A DNA stretch of 17,033 nucleotides from Ignavibacteriales bacterium (GCA_020061995.1 JAGUXE010000356.1:1-17033), one strand, 5' to 3'; numbered from the stretch's first letter, positions 7,940-14,839 are shown. The notes: generated from the letters alone by a model not told the origin. Made by a program: numbers and translations.

Positions 7940-8947
7940 ATGAATGTAGGTATTATTGGTCTCGGGTATTGGGGACCAAATTTGGTTCGAAATTTTCTCG
8001 CTAATAGCGAAGTTAAAAGTGTGCATGGATGTGATCTGAACCCTGCTCGACTGCAATTTATTGAAAGCAGATTTCCAAATGTAAAATTAACATCAAAAAC
8101 AGATGAACTTTTATTAAATTCGGAAATTGACATAATCGTAATAGCAACTCCGGTAAGGTTTCACTATGAACTTGCTAAGAAAGCTCTAGAGAATGGGAAG
8201 CATATATGGGTTGAAAAACCTTTCACTGCAAACTCAAAAGAGGCAGAAGAATTAATAAAAATTGCCGACAAAAAGAAACTCGTAATATTTGTCGATCATA
8301 CTTTTATTTATACCGGAGCAGTAAAAAAAATCAAAGAGATGGTTGATAAAAAAGTACTTGGTGACGTTATTTATTTTGATTCGGTTCGTGTGAATTTGGG
8401 ATTGTTCCAACATGATGTGAATGTGATATGGGATTTGGCTTGTCATGATCTCTCTATAATGGATTATATACTTAATAAAAAGGTTGTTGCTCTGAGTGCT
8501 AACGGAATTGCTAACTTTTACGAGCATGAGAATATTGCCCACATTGCTCTTTATTTTGAAAATAACTGCTTTGCCCATTTTCATGTTAACTGGACTTCGC
8601 CTGTTAAAATTAGAAGAGTGTTAATTGGTGGCAAAGATAAAATGCTTTTGTGGGATGATATGCTGCCAACCGAAAAAATTAAAGTTTATGATGCCGGCAT
8701 TGATATCGATAGTGAAGATCAAATACATAAATTATTAGTTCAATATCGTATGGGGGATATGTTTTCGCCAAAATTAAACGATACTGAAGCATTAGCAATG
8801 GGAGTTAAAGAGTTCCTTTCTTCAATCCGTGAAAAAAGAAAACCTTTAACCGGAGCTTTGGAAGGACTAAAAGTTGTGAAAATACTTGAGGCTGCCGAAA
8901 AGTCAATCAAAGAAAGAGGAAAACTTATTCAGATAGATAGTTTCTGA
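7940..8947 (+). CDS. Gfo/Idh/MocA-family nucleotide-sugar dehydrogenase
   Basis: A 335-residue NAD(P)-dependent oxidoreductase, expected in the cytoplasm. The N-terminal Rossmann domain shows VGIIGLGYWGPN (3-14), with the glycine loop at G7, G9 and G12, then GCDLNP at strand 2 and IIVIATPVRFH. The family signature VEKPF is at 91-95, with K93 the usual catalytic or substrate-binding lysine. The C-terminal alpha/beta domain has WDLACHDLSIMDYIL (164-178), a helix that in this family supplies the active-site Asp and His. Close relatives commonly sit beside DegT aminotransferases and hexapeptide acetyltransferases in surface-glycan loci, where they oxidise the sugar before transamination. It does not start with the MKNFALIG-type N-terminus of WbpB/WlbA, so identity with that exact enzyme is uncertain. 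CAGGGA lies just upstream of the ATG, and the acetyltransferase gene follows after 37 nt. Confidence 0.9.
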   Translation: MNVGIIGLGYWGPNLVRNFLANSEVKSVHGCDLNPARLQFIESRFPNVKLTSKTDELLLNSEIDIIVIATPVRFHYELAKKALENGKHIWVEKPFTANSKEAEELIKIADKKKLVIFVDHTFIYTGAVKKIKEMVDKKVLGDVIYFDSVRVNLGLFQHDVNVIWDLACHDLSIMDYILNKKVVALSANGIANFYEHENIAHIALYFENNCFAHFHVNWTSPVKIRRVLIGGKDKMLLWDDMLPTEKIKVYDAGIDIDSEDQIHKLLVQYRMGDMFSPKLNDTEALAMGVKEFLSSIREKRKPLTGALEGLKVVKILEAAEKSIKERGKLIQIDSF

Positions 8948-8984
8948 TTGGTTTATAAATATTACAAACACTTATAGGTATAAT

Positions 8985-9455
8985 ATGGAAAAGAAAAATA
9001 TAAATAATGTAAAACTTGGGGAAAACGTTAAGATTTTCGATTTTACTAATCTTTACGGTTGTTCGATTGATGATAATACCAAGATAGGTACTTTTGTGGA
9101 AATTCAGAAAAATGCCTTTATCGGAAAAAATTGTAAAATATCTTCTCACACATTCATTTGTGAAGGAGTTCATATTGAAGATAATTGCTTTATAGGGCAT
9201 AATGTAACTTTTATTAATGACAAGTATCCCCGTTCGACTAATGAAGACGGTTCCATGCAGAATGAAGCTGATTGGAAAGTTGTAGAAACTTTTGTAAAGA
9301 AGGGGGCATCTATAGGTTCGTCCTCAACGATATTGTGCGGAATTACAATTGGTGAAGGTGCTATAGTCGGTGCAGGCTCGGTAGTAACCAAGAATGTACC
9401 GCCAAAGACAATTGTTGCAGGAGTACCGGCTAAGGTTATGAAACGTATCGAATAA
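8985..9455 (+). CDS. Left-handed beta-helix N-acetyltransferase (WbpD/WlbB-like)
   Basis: A 156-residue acetyltransferase built of hexapeptide repeats, working as a trimer on acetyl-CoA and an amino nucleotide sugar. Repeats are visible in IGTFVEIQKNAFIGKNCKI and in HTFICEGVHIEDNCFIGHNV. A loop FINDKYPRSTNEDGSM follows, then ASIGSSSTILCGITIGEG, AIVGAGSVVTKNVP and the closing IVAGVPAKVM. The loop position and the F(T/I)N-x-x-(Y/N)PR pattern resemble WbpD/WlbB, which acetylate the 3-amino group of UDP-GlcNAc3NA. That specificity is inference from context: the amino group would come from the aminotransferase at 5044 after oxidation by the dehydrogenase at 7940. The ATG at 8985 has only a weak ribosome site (TAGG), so translation may depend on the upstream gene. 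A strong terminator follows 25 nt after the stop. Confidence 0.92.
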   Translation: MEKKNINNVKLGENVKIFDFTNLYGCSIDDNTKIGTFVEIQKNAFIGKNCKISSHTFICEGVHIEDNCFIGHNVTFINDKYPRSTNEDGSMQNEADWKVVETFVKKGASIGSSSTILCGITIGEGAIVGAGSVVTKNVPPKTIVAGVPAKVMKRIE

Positions 9456-9480
9456 ACCTTTATAATTGATAAAAAAAATT

Positions 9481-9515
9481 AAAGCGGTATCTTTCAGATA
9501 TCGCTTTTCTTTTTT
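9481..9515 (+). terminator. Rho-independent terminator after the acetyltransferase
   Basis: An 11-bp stem AAAGCGGTATC / GATATCGCTTT with one G-T pair and a TTTCA loop runs directly into a T-rich tail (TTTTCTTTTTT). It closes the transcript of the sugar-assembly genes and separates it from the outer-membrane protein gene. Confidence 0.9.
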
Positions 9516-9557
9516 AAATCATGATTTGAAAATTATAAACATCAACGGAGGTTAAAA

Positions 9558-11207
9558 TTGGCAATTAAGTCATTAATTATTACCTTAACAATAACAGTCA
9601 ATTGTTTTCAGACTATTCTCTTTAGTCAATCAAATTTTGTGGATGTAAATAATCGTGTATATAATTTTCTGAGTAAAATGTCAACAAAAGGGGAAATAAA
9701 CTTTAATGAGTTTAGTCTCCCATTGACAAGAAAAGAGATTAGCGGGTACCTTAAAGTTATTGATGGTTCAAAGAGCAGCTTAACTCCCCTTGAAATGGAC
9801 GAACTGAAATGGTATTTAAATGAATATTATGCTGAAACCAATGAAGAAGTTTTAGTAACAGAAAATCCAAAATTCTTTTCTGATGACGGAGGAAGATTAC
9901 GACCTTTCTTTTTTAGGAATGAAAATTTTTCATATGCGGCAACTCCCATCATAAAATATGAGATGAATTCTTTTCATGAGAATTTTCTACTTAAAAGGTT
10001 TTGGGGATTGAATGTCTATGGAAATGTGAACAAAAGTTTCAGTTTCCAATTTGATTTTCGAGAGTATCTGGAGGAGGGGAATTTGATTGATCGACAGAAG
10101 CAATTTACGACTGAAACAGGCCCTATAATACTGAAAGCATCTGGAAAGAATATACAATTCAGCGAAACTAGAGGAAGCGTTATATATTCGAATGAATGGT
10201 TGGCATTTGGTGGAGTTAAAGAAAAATTTAAATGGGGAAGTGGAGAAAGAGGGAACTTAATTCTATCGACAAAGGCACATTCTTTCCCGTCAATTTATCT
10301 AAAGATTAGTCCGGCAGATTGGATACAGTTCTATTATATGCACGGATGGCTTCTTTCGAGGGTACGTGACAGTCTTGCCTCTTACAAAACGGAAATTGAA
10401 GGGAGACCAAGAAATATTGATAGACCAAAATATATAGCAATGCATGCACTACAGTTAAATCCTTTTACTAACCTATCATTAACCTTCGGCGAGACAATTG
10501 TGTATAGTGATATTTCACCCTACTGGGGTTATCTAATGCCATTTCTGTTTTATCGTTCAGTTGATCATATGTTTGAGGGGGGGGGCGGTTCAAATGTGGG
10601 GAATAACGGCTCCCTCTTTATCGATTTTAAATACAAACCTTACAAGGGGTATCAACTATATGGTGCTCTTTATATTGATGAAATTTCGGTTGAAGATATT
10701 TTAAAGGGTGATAATGCCAGGAATCAATTTGCATGGTCTGTGGGAGCTAAAGCGTATGGGATTTTATCTCCGCATTTAGGACTCAATATAGAATATACCA
10801 GAATATTACCCTGGGTATATTCAAACTTTGTACCTACACAAACATACACCAATTCAGGATATTTGATGGGGCATTATATTGGGCAAAATGCAGATCAAAT
10901 TTTTGTGCAGCTCGATTATTTAATTCTAAGAGGTTTGGAATTAAAATTGTGGACAGAATTGATCCGTCGAGGCGGAATTAGTGAAGTTAAATATCAGTAT
11001 CTGGATCCGGGGGAAGAGTTTTTGTATGGTAAAAGGATGTCTGAAAATAGAATCGGTTTAGAAATTTCGTACGAGGTATTTCACGACACATTCGCAAAAT
11101 GTTATTATGAATATTCGAATATAAAAGATGAAGATGGAACACGCACTCCAAGTTGGCAATTGGGTAAGAATCATGCATTTGGGGTGAGTGTGCAGTATGG
11201 ATTGTAG
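9558..11207 (+). CDS. Wzi-type capsule-assembly outer-membrane protein
   Basis: A 549-residue exported beta-barrel protein of the Wzi group, which in other bacteria helps anchor or organise capsular polysaccharide on the outer surface. The TTG start at 9558 is supported by GGAGG at 9547-9551 with a 6-nt spacer. Residues 1 to about 24 are a signal peptide with hydrophobic core SLIITLTITVNCF and probable cleavage after LFS or SQS. An N-terminal region (VDVNNRVYNFLSKMSTKGEI, then PLTRKEISGYL) is typical of Bacteroidota Wzi-like proteins. After it come amphipathic strands such as FSFQFDFREYLEE and LNIEYTRILPWVYSNF. FAKCYYEYSNI and a final GVSVQYGL complete the barrel. The gene contains nine consecutive Gs at 10577-10585, encoding EGGGGS at 340-345; a slip there would truncate the barrel. 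It lies downstream of a terminator, so it needs its own promoter, which I could not identify. Confidence 0.85.
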   Translation: MAIKSLIITLTITVNCFQTILFSQSNFVDVNNRVYNFLSKMSTKGEINFNEFSLPLTRKEISGYLKVIDGSKSSLTPLEMDELKWYLNEYYAETNEEVLVTENPKFFSDDGGRLRPFFFRNENFSYAATPIIKYEMNSFHENFLLKRFWGLNVYGNVNKSFSFQFDFREYLEEGNLIDRQKQFTTETGPIILKASGKNIQFSETRGSVIYSNEWLAFGGVKEKFKWGSGERGNLILSTKAHSFPSIYLKISPADWIQFYYMHGWLLSRVRDSLASYKTEIEGRPRNIDRPKYIAMHALQLNPFTNLSLTFGETIVYSDISPYWGYLMPFLFYRSVDHMFEGGGGSNVGNNGSLFIDFKYKPYKGYQLYGALYIDEISVEDILKGDNARNQFAWSVGAKAYGILSPHLGLNIEYTRILPWVYSNFVPTQTYTNSGYLMGHYIGQNADQIFVQLDYLILRGLELKLWTELIRRGGISEVKYQYLDPGEEFLYGKRMSENRIGLEISYEVFHDTFAKCYYEYSNIKDEDGTRTPSWQLGKNHAFGVSVQYGL

Positions 11208-11309
11208 TTTGAAAGGTTGAGTTGTTGAAAAGTTGAATTGTTTATTAAACGAATAAACAGCTTCTTTCTCCTTTGCCGGAATTAAAGTATCGCTGTTAGA
11301 AAGGTTGAA
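11208..11309 (+). repeat. Degenerate purine-rich GTTGAAA repeat leader before the S23 pseudogene
   Basis: The stretch opens with near-repeats of GAAAGGTTGA and GAAAAGTTGA (11211-11236), and GAAAGGTTGA recurs just before the S23 start (11299-11308). Such purine-rich short repeats often precede S23-type genes. No promoter or gene was recognised here. Confidence 0.5.
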
Positions 11310-11682
11310 ATGGAATATCAATTTGCATTTGAAAAATTTCGAGTTTGGCAAAATTCTAGAGAGCTGGTTGGTTTCATCTATAAAATTACCAATACTTTTC
11401 CCAAGGAAGAACGTTATTGTTTAGTAGACCAAATAAGAAGGGAGATCCCGAAACGATTCGCCGCGATAATGCCTGATGACATGTATGGATAAATTGTCAT
11501 GCTGAATTCATTTCAGCATCTAAATATTATGTGGCAAACAGATCCCGAAACGATTCGCCGCGGCGAACGGGATGACCAATAGTGTTTTTTACATATCTTT
11601 TGGGAGAGGTGAGTTAATAATAAAAATCACCGAGTTATCAAACCAATTGAACTCATTGCGAAAATCTCAATTAAACAAATAA
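11310..11682 (+). pseudogene. Four-helix-bundle (S23 / 23S rRNA intervening-sequence type) gene split by a palindromic repeat
   Basis: The first 44 codons encode the N-terminus of an S23-type four-helix-bundle protein, containing FAFEKFRVWQNSRELV, ITNTFPKEERY and LVDQIRR. At that point the frame enters a repeat element and ends after EIPKRFAAIMPDDMYG at 11492. Past the repeat, at 11596-11682, the family's C-terminal helix reappears (GELIIKITELSNQLNSLRKS, then QLNK and stop). About 45 residues of the normal protein of about 120 are missing, so the event was an insertion with deletion, not a clean insertion. Full-length relatives form small helical pentamers of unclear function and are found as free genes or inside 23S rRNA intervening sequences. 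The gene lies between the Wzi-like gene and the second epimerase and is surely non-functional. Confidence 0.82.
11443..11576. repeat. Palindromic dispersed repeat with 23-bp direct copies
   Basis: A 23-bp sequence beginning AGATCCCGAAACG occurs twice, at 11443-11465 and 11540-11562, 97 bp apart. The second copy sits in a fuller element: GCTGAA-TTCAT-TTCAGC forms a hairpin at 11501-11517, and ATCCCG (from 11542) pairs with CGGGAT (to 11572) around the 14-bp perfect palindrome TTCGCCGCGGCGAA. The element ends in GGGATGAC, and its left part begins GTCATGCTGAA, giving loosely inverted ends. The first copy has lost half the palindrome but also ends GATGAC. The GC-rich palindrome stands out from the AT-rich surroundings. 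It resembles the abundant intergenic palindromes of Bacteroidota and Ignavibacteriota genomes, and it has landed inside an S23 gene. Confidence 0.8.
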
Positions 11683-11711
11683 ACTATTAAACAATATAAA
11701 GAGTAAAAAAT

Positions 11712-12830
11712 ATGTTAAAAATAATATCAGTTGTCGGTGCACGTCCAAACTTTATGAAAGTGGCTCCGGTTCATAATGCGGTTATAAAGTATAATGAAAA
11801 TCCTTTAAATAAGAACAGAGGTAAAATCACTCATCTTATTTGTCACACAGGCCAGCACTATGATGAAAAGATGAGCCAGGTTTTCTTTGATCAACTTGGA
11901 CTCCCTAAACCCGACTTTTATTTAGGTATCGGCGGCGGTTCACACGCCGAGCAGACTGCCAAGATTATGATCGAGTTTGAAAAGGTATTAATCGAAGAAA
12001 AACCTGATCTTCTAATTGTTGTCGGAGATGTAAACTCGACAATTGCATGCAGTTTAACCGCAGCGAAGTTGGGAATTAAGATTGCACATGTTGAAGCCGG
12101 TCTTAGAAGTTATGATCGTGCAATGCCTGAGGAGATAAACCGTCTTTTAACAGATACAATATCAGATTATTTATTCGTAACAGAGCCGAGCGGTTTGGAG
12201 AATTTGAAGAAGGAAGGAATCGATGATAACAAAGTCCATTTTGTAGGGCATGTAATGATTGATAGTCTAATCAAATTTTTACCACAAGCGGATACATCGG
12301 ATATACTCGAGCAGTTCGGATTGGAAAAGCAAAATTATATTCTCACAACTATGCACCGTCCGAGTAATGTGGATGTTGCAGAGAACTTAAAGGAAATGAT
12401 TTTGATGTTCAATAGATTTGCTGAAAAGAAGAAGGTGGTATTCCCGATTCATCCACGCACCAGAAAGAATATTGAAAGTCATGGATTAATGGGAGAGCTT
12501 AGTCCTAACTTAATCCTTACCGATCCGATAGGCTACATAGATTTTATTGCTCTTATTAAAAATGCAGAATTGATACTTACAGATAGTGGCGGTATTCAGG
12601 AAGAGAGTAGTTATCTAGGTGTGCAGTGTATAACAATAAGAAGAACTACAGAGAGACCGGTAACTGTTACTGTCGGGACAAATCAGTTAGTCGGGGATAA
12701 TTTTGAGGAGGCTGAGTCTGTTGCAAATAGGGTATTAAACGGAGAGTTAAAAAAAGGGGGAATACCGGAATTATGGGATGGCAAAGCCGCGGAAAGAATT
12801 GTTGAAATACTGGTTAGAGAAATGTTGTGA
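11712..12830 (+). CDS. wecB: UDP-N-acetylglucosamine 2-epimerase, non-hydrolysing (second copy)
   Basis: A 372-residue cytoplasmic 2-epimerase of the WecB/WbpI family. It begins MLKIISVVGARPNFMKVAPV and carries HTGQHYDEKMSQVFFDQL, VVGDVNST with D106, HVEAGLRSYDRAMPEEINR with E128, THRPSNVD-type H215 (the sequence reads TTMHRPSNVD), HPRTRK and LTDSGGIQEESSYLG. The residues expected for catalysis are present. It differs clearly from the copy at 2803: HRPSN replaces HRQEN, there is an extra loop at residues 28-39, and it ends differently. The two are therefore old paralogues and not a recent duplication. They may act on different substrates, for example UDP-GlcNAc and a diacetamido-uronic sugar, or supply different glycans. 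The gene seems to be transcribed alone, with repeats upstream and a terminator 22 nt downstream. Confidence 0.94.
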   Translation: MLKIISVVGARPNFMKVAPVHNAVIKYNENPLNKNRGKITHLICHTGQHYDEKMSQVFFDQLGLPKPDFYLGIGGGSHAEQTAKIMIEFEKVLIEEKPDLLIVVGDVNSTIACSLTAAKLGIKIAHVEAGLRSYDRAMPEEINRLLTDTISDYLFVTEPSGLENLKKEGIDDNKVHFVGHVMIDSLIKFLPQADTSDILEQFGLEKQNYILTTMHRPSNVDVAENLKEMILMFNRFAEKKKVVFPIHPRTRKNIESHGLMGELSPNLILTDPIGYIDFIALIKNAELILTDSGGIQEESSYLGVQCITIRRTTERPVTVTVGTNQLVGDNFEEAESVANRVLNGELKKGGIPELWDGKAAERIVEILVREML

Positions 12831-12852
12831 ATTAAAGATTTAGTTTACAGTT

Positions 12853-12878
12853 AAAAAGCGCTTCGGCGCTTTTTTTTT
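12853..12878 (+). terminator. Rho-independent terminator with UUCG loop
   Basis: AAAAAGCGC pairs with GCGCTTTTT around a TTCG loop, with the T run continuing to 12878. It terminates the second epimerase transcript and marks the end of the polysaccharide block. Confidence 0.93.
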
Positions 12879-13074
12879 GTTAAGGGGGGGTATATAAAAT
12901 ATTATGGTGTTATTTAAACCGCCATGGGTGCCGAGAAACTCCAAGTTTTATCCGACACTAATTTCAGAGGTCTGCAAACACAAGATTTAGGTGCGGGAAA
13001 GAGGAATGTTTGATTACATAAAACTGAGGAATCCTGTCTACATAAATTGTCAGAATTTAATGTAAGATTTAGAA
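12879..13074. other. Non-coding stretch, no gene recognised
   Basis: It begins with a 7-G run (12884-12890). A 29-codon open frame at 12924-13013 and a minus-strand frame across the region show no recognisable protein. I see nothing else supportable before the hairpin array. Confidence 0.5.
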
Positions 13075-13245
13075 ATCCCGAAGGGATGAAATGATTATAG
13101 AATAAAATTCCCATTTTTATATCAACCCCGTAGGGGTGGTATAATTGCAATGTCGTTTTGATTGATGATATGCTTATGTCACCCCGTCGGGGTTAAGTTT
13201 TGTGGTGTTCTATTGTGAGTTATAATAATTTCACCCCTTCGGGGT
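13075..13245. repeat. Four evenly spaced short GC hairpins
   Basis: Four 13-nt hairpins with a 5-bp stem and 3-nt loop recur: ATCCC-GAA-GGGAT (13075-13087), ACCCC-GTA-GGGGT (13125-13137), ACCCC-GTC-GGGGT (13181-13193) and ACCCC-TTC-GGGGT (13233-13245). Start-to-start spacing is 50, 56 and 52 bp. The stems keep perfect pairing although the first differs from the rest at one base pair (T-A versus C-G in the second position), and the loops vary freely. The 37-43 nt between hairpins are AT-rich and mostly unlike each other. This fits a small array of hairpin repeats and not a CRISPR, because the repeats are far too short and palindromic. Confidence 0.8.
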
Positions 13246-13309
13246 TTATGTTAGAAAATTTGCTGTTGTGGCATAGGTCGCCATTCATGTCGACAATGCG
13301 AATGGTGAT

Positions 13310-13363
13310 GGTCAAGATACAATCTTGACCTACATTAATGTAGGACAACTTTTCAAGTTGTCC
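13310..13363. repeat. Triple-hairpin element, copy 1
   Basis: Three adjoining palindromes make a 54-bp unit: GGTCAAGAT-ACA-ATCTTGACC (9-bp stem), the 12-bp palindrome TACATTAATGTA, and GGACAACTT-TTC-AAGTTGTCC (9-bp stem). All arms pair perfectly. A looser inverted repeat (CCATTC/GAATGG, about 13281-13305) lies just upstream. The same unit recurs in the same orientation at 14676, on the other side of the first ATPase gene. Confidence 0.92.
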
Positions 13364-13400
13364 ATCAGAAAAGAAGCCCCTCTCTTTACAAGATAATGAT

Positions 13401-13431
13401 TTTGTTGTGATTATATGTTTATGTAAATTTG
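13401..13431 (+). promoter_or_regulatory. Bacteroidota-type promoter for the first ATPase
   Basis: TTTG at 13401-13404 is followed by exactly 19 nt and then TAAATTTG at 13424-13431, matching the -33 TTTG / -7 TAnnTTTG pattern used by Bacteroidota. Transcription would start near 13437, leaving a leader of about 25 nt with AGAGGA (13454-13459) before the ATG at 13463. Confidence 0.65.
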
Positions 13432-13462
13432 CAATGTTACTGAAAAATTACATAGAGGATTT

Positions 13463-14614
13463 ATGTACAAGGAAAGAGGAATTACACCTCATTTAAAGAA
13501 AATGTTGAAGAAGTTTCCGATTATTTCTTTAACGGGACCAAGACAAACAGGTAAAACAACTTTATTACGTAATGAGTTTAAGGATTACAAATATTTTAAC
13601 CTAGAGAGGCCGGATTTACGTGAGTTGATAATCGGTGATCCACTCGGCTTTTTGAGAAACAACGGGAAAAAGATAATTTTTGATGAGGCACAGAATTTAC
13701 CGGAATTATTCAGTTATATTCAAGCTGATTCTGATGAGAGTAATCTAGTTGGGAAGTATATTTTATCAGGCTCACAAAGTTTTTTGTTAAATGAAAAAAT
13801 ATCGCAGTCGTTAGCAGGTCGAGTAAGTGTAAATATTCTTTTACCCTTTGATTTCAGTGAGTATCCAAAATTAAAATCGAGTTCGGTTGAAGAGTTAATC
13901 TTATCGGGATTTTATCCAAGACTTCATGAATCAAAAATTAATTATTCCGATTTCTATCCATCATATCTTCAAACATATATCGAAAGAGATCTAAGAACTT
14001 TAAGCGGGATAGAGAACTTAAATACTTTCTCACGTTTTTTGAGTTTATGTGCCGGAAGGGTTGGTCAAATTCTAAATTTATCATCTTTAGCTAATGATTG
14101 TGGAGTTAGTGTAAATACTGCAAAGAGTTGGATTTCGTTATTGGAAGCAAGTTATATCGTTTATCTTTTACAGCCGTTTCACAAAAATTTTAATAAAAGA
14201 ATAATTAAATCCCCCAAACTTTATTTCTATGATACGGGGGTAGTTTCTTCACTTTTAAGGATTTCAAATAAGGAGATGTTAAGGAATCATTATCTCTATG
14301 GAGCATTATTTGAGAATTTTGTTATAAGCGAGGTTATTAAGAAGAAATACCATTCAGGTACCCAGCCTTCAGTTTATTATTGGCGTGAAAGCAACGGTAC
14401 TGAGATTGATTGTATTATCGAAGATGGGAATAATCGATTTTATGCAATTGAATTGAAGGGGGGGGACACGTTTAATAATGATTTTTTACGAAATCTGAAA
14501 ATATTTGAAAATCTTGAGAAAGATATTTCCGTAAAAAGTAAGGTTATATATAACGGGGAAATAAAAAGTAAAATATCGGGTATTGAAATTATGAATTGGA
14601 GAGATTACTTATGA
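13463..14614 (+). CDS. COG1373-type ATPase (AAA_14 + DUF4143), first copy
   Basis: A 383-residue soluble P-loop ATPase of a widespread family whose cellular role is not established. The N-terminal AAA_14 domain has Walker A GPRQTGKTT (25-33), Walker B KIIFDEAQ with D74 and E75, a sensor segment YILSGSQSFLL, and SLAGR (116-120). YIERDLR and a winged-helix-like stretch (LSSLANDCGVSVNTAKSWISLLE) follow, then the DUF4143 part with KLYFYDTGVVSSLL and LFENFVISEV. Near the end, NGTEIDCIIE (D316) and AIELKGG (E330, K332) match the D...ExK core of PD-(D/E)XK nuclease folds. An 8-G tract at 14458-14465 lies immediately after the ExK codons, where slippage would remove the last 50 residues. AGAGGA precedes the ATG. 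It is bracketed by two triple-hairpin elements and is likely a single-gene transcript. Confidence 0.92.
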   Translation: MYKERGITPHLKKMLKKFPIISLTGPRQTGKTTLLRNEFKDYKYFNLERPDLRELIIGDPLGFLRNNGKKIIFDEAQNLPELFSYIQADSDESNLVGKYILSGSQSFLLNEKISQSLAGRVSVNILLPFDFSEYPKLKSSSVEELILSGFYPRLHESKINYSDFYPSYLQTYIERDLRTLSGIENLNTFSRFLSLCAGRVGQILNLSSLANDCGVSVNTAKSWISLLEASYIVYLLQPFHKNFNKRIIKSPKLYFYDTGVVSSLLRISNKEMLRNHYLYGALFENFVISEVIKKKYHSGTQPSVYYWRESNGTEIDCIIEDGNNRFYAIELKGGDTFNNDFLRNLKIFENLEKDISVKSKVIYNGEIKSKISGIEIMNWRDYL

Positions 14615-14675
14615 GTGAGTTAGAAGATAATCTTTCGATTCCAAATTCAGTGTTCGTACAATATTGTGAAACATG

Positions 14676-14731
14676 GGTCAAGATGAAATCTTGACCTACA
14701 TTTAAATGTAGGACAACTTTTCAAGTTGTCC
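14676..14731. repeat. Triple-hairpin element, copy 2
   Basis: A 56-bp unit with the same plan as that at 13310: GGTCAAGAT-GAA-ATCTTGACC, then TACATTTAAATGTA, then GGACAACTT-TTC-AAGTTGTCC. Compared with copy 1, the first loop changes from ACA to GAA and the central palindrome grows from 12 to 14 bp, yet perfect symmetry is kept. The arms are identical in both copies. Confidence 0.92.
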
Positions 14732-14768
14732 ATTACAAACAGAAATAGTTTTCTGTTCTTTTCTTAGC

Positions 14769-14839
14769 CCCGAAAGTATTCGGGATAAACTACAGTGCCA
14801 AAGGAGGCACCCCTTTGGGGAAAAGTAGCCCCAAAGGGG
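14769..14839. repeat. Cluster of three GC-rich hairpins
   Basis: CCCGAA-AGTA-TTCGGG (14769-14784) is followed by a short GTGCC/GGCAC pair near 14795-14810. A perfect 11-bp inverted repeat comes next: CCCCTTTGGGG (14810-14820) and CCCCAAAGGGG (14829-14839), 8 nt apart. Each half of the last pair is itself a small palindrome, so two alternative structures are possible. No T tract follows, so I do not call it a terminator. Confidence 0.8.

Noticed and set aside
7795..8133. Minus-strand open frames over the transferase/dehydrogenase junction
   Set aside because: They are antisense to two well-supported genes and show no domain features.
12924..13013. 29-codon + strand open frame starting MGAEKLQV
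   Set aside because: Too short, no clear ribosome site, no family recognised.
12914..13150. Minus-strand open frame of 78 codons
   Set aside because: It runs through the hairpin repeats, has no ribosome site or recognisable domain, and its composition follows the repeats.
13075..13245. CRISPR-like regular repeats with 37-43 nt spacers
   Set aside because: Repeats are only 13 nt, fully palindromic and vary in the loop; there are no cas genes. They are hairpin repeats.
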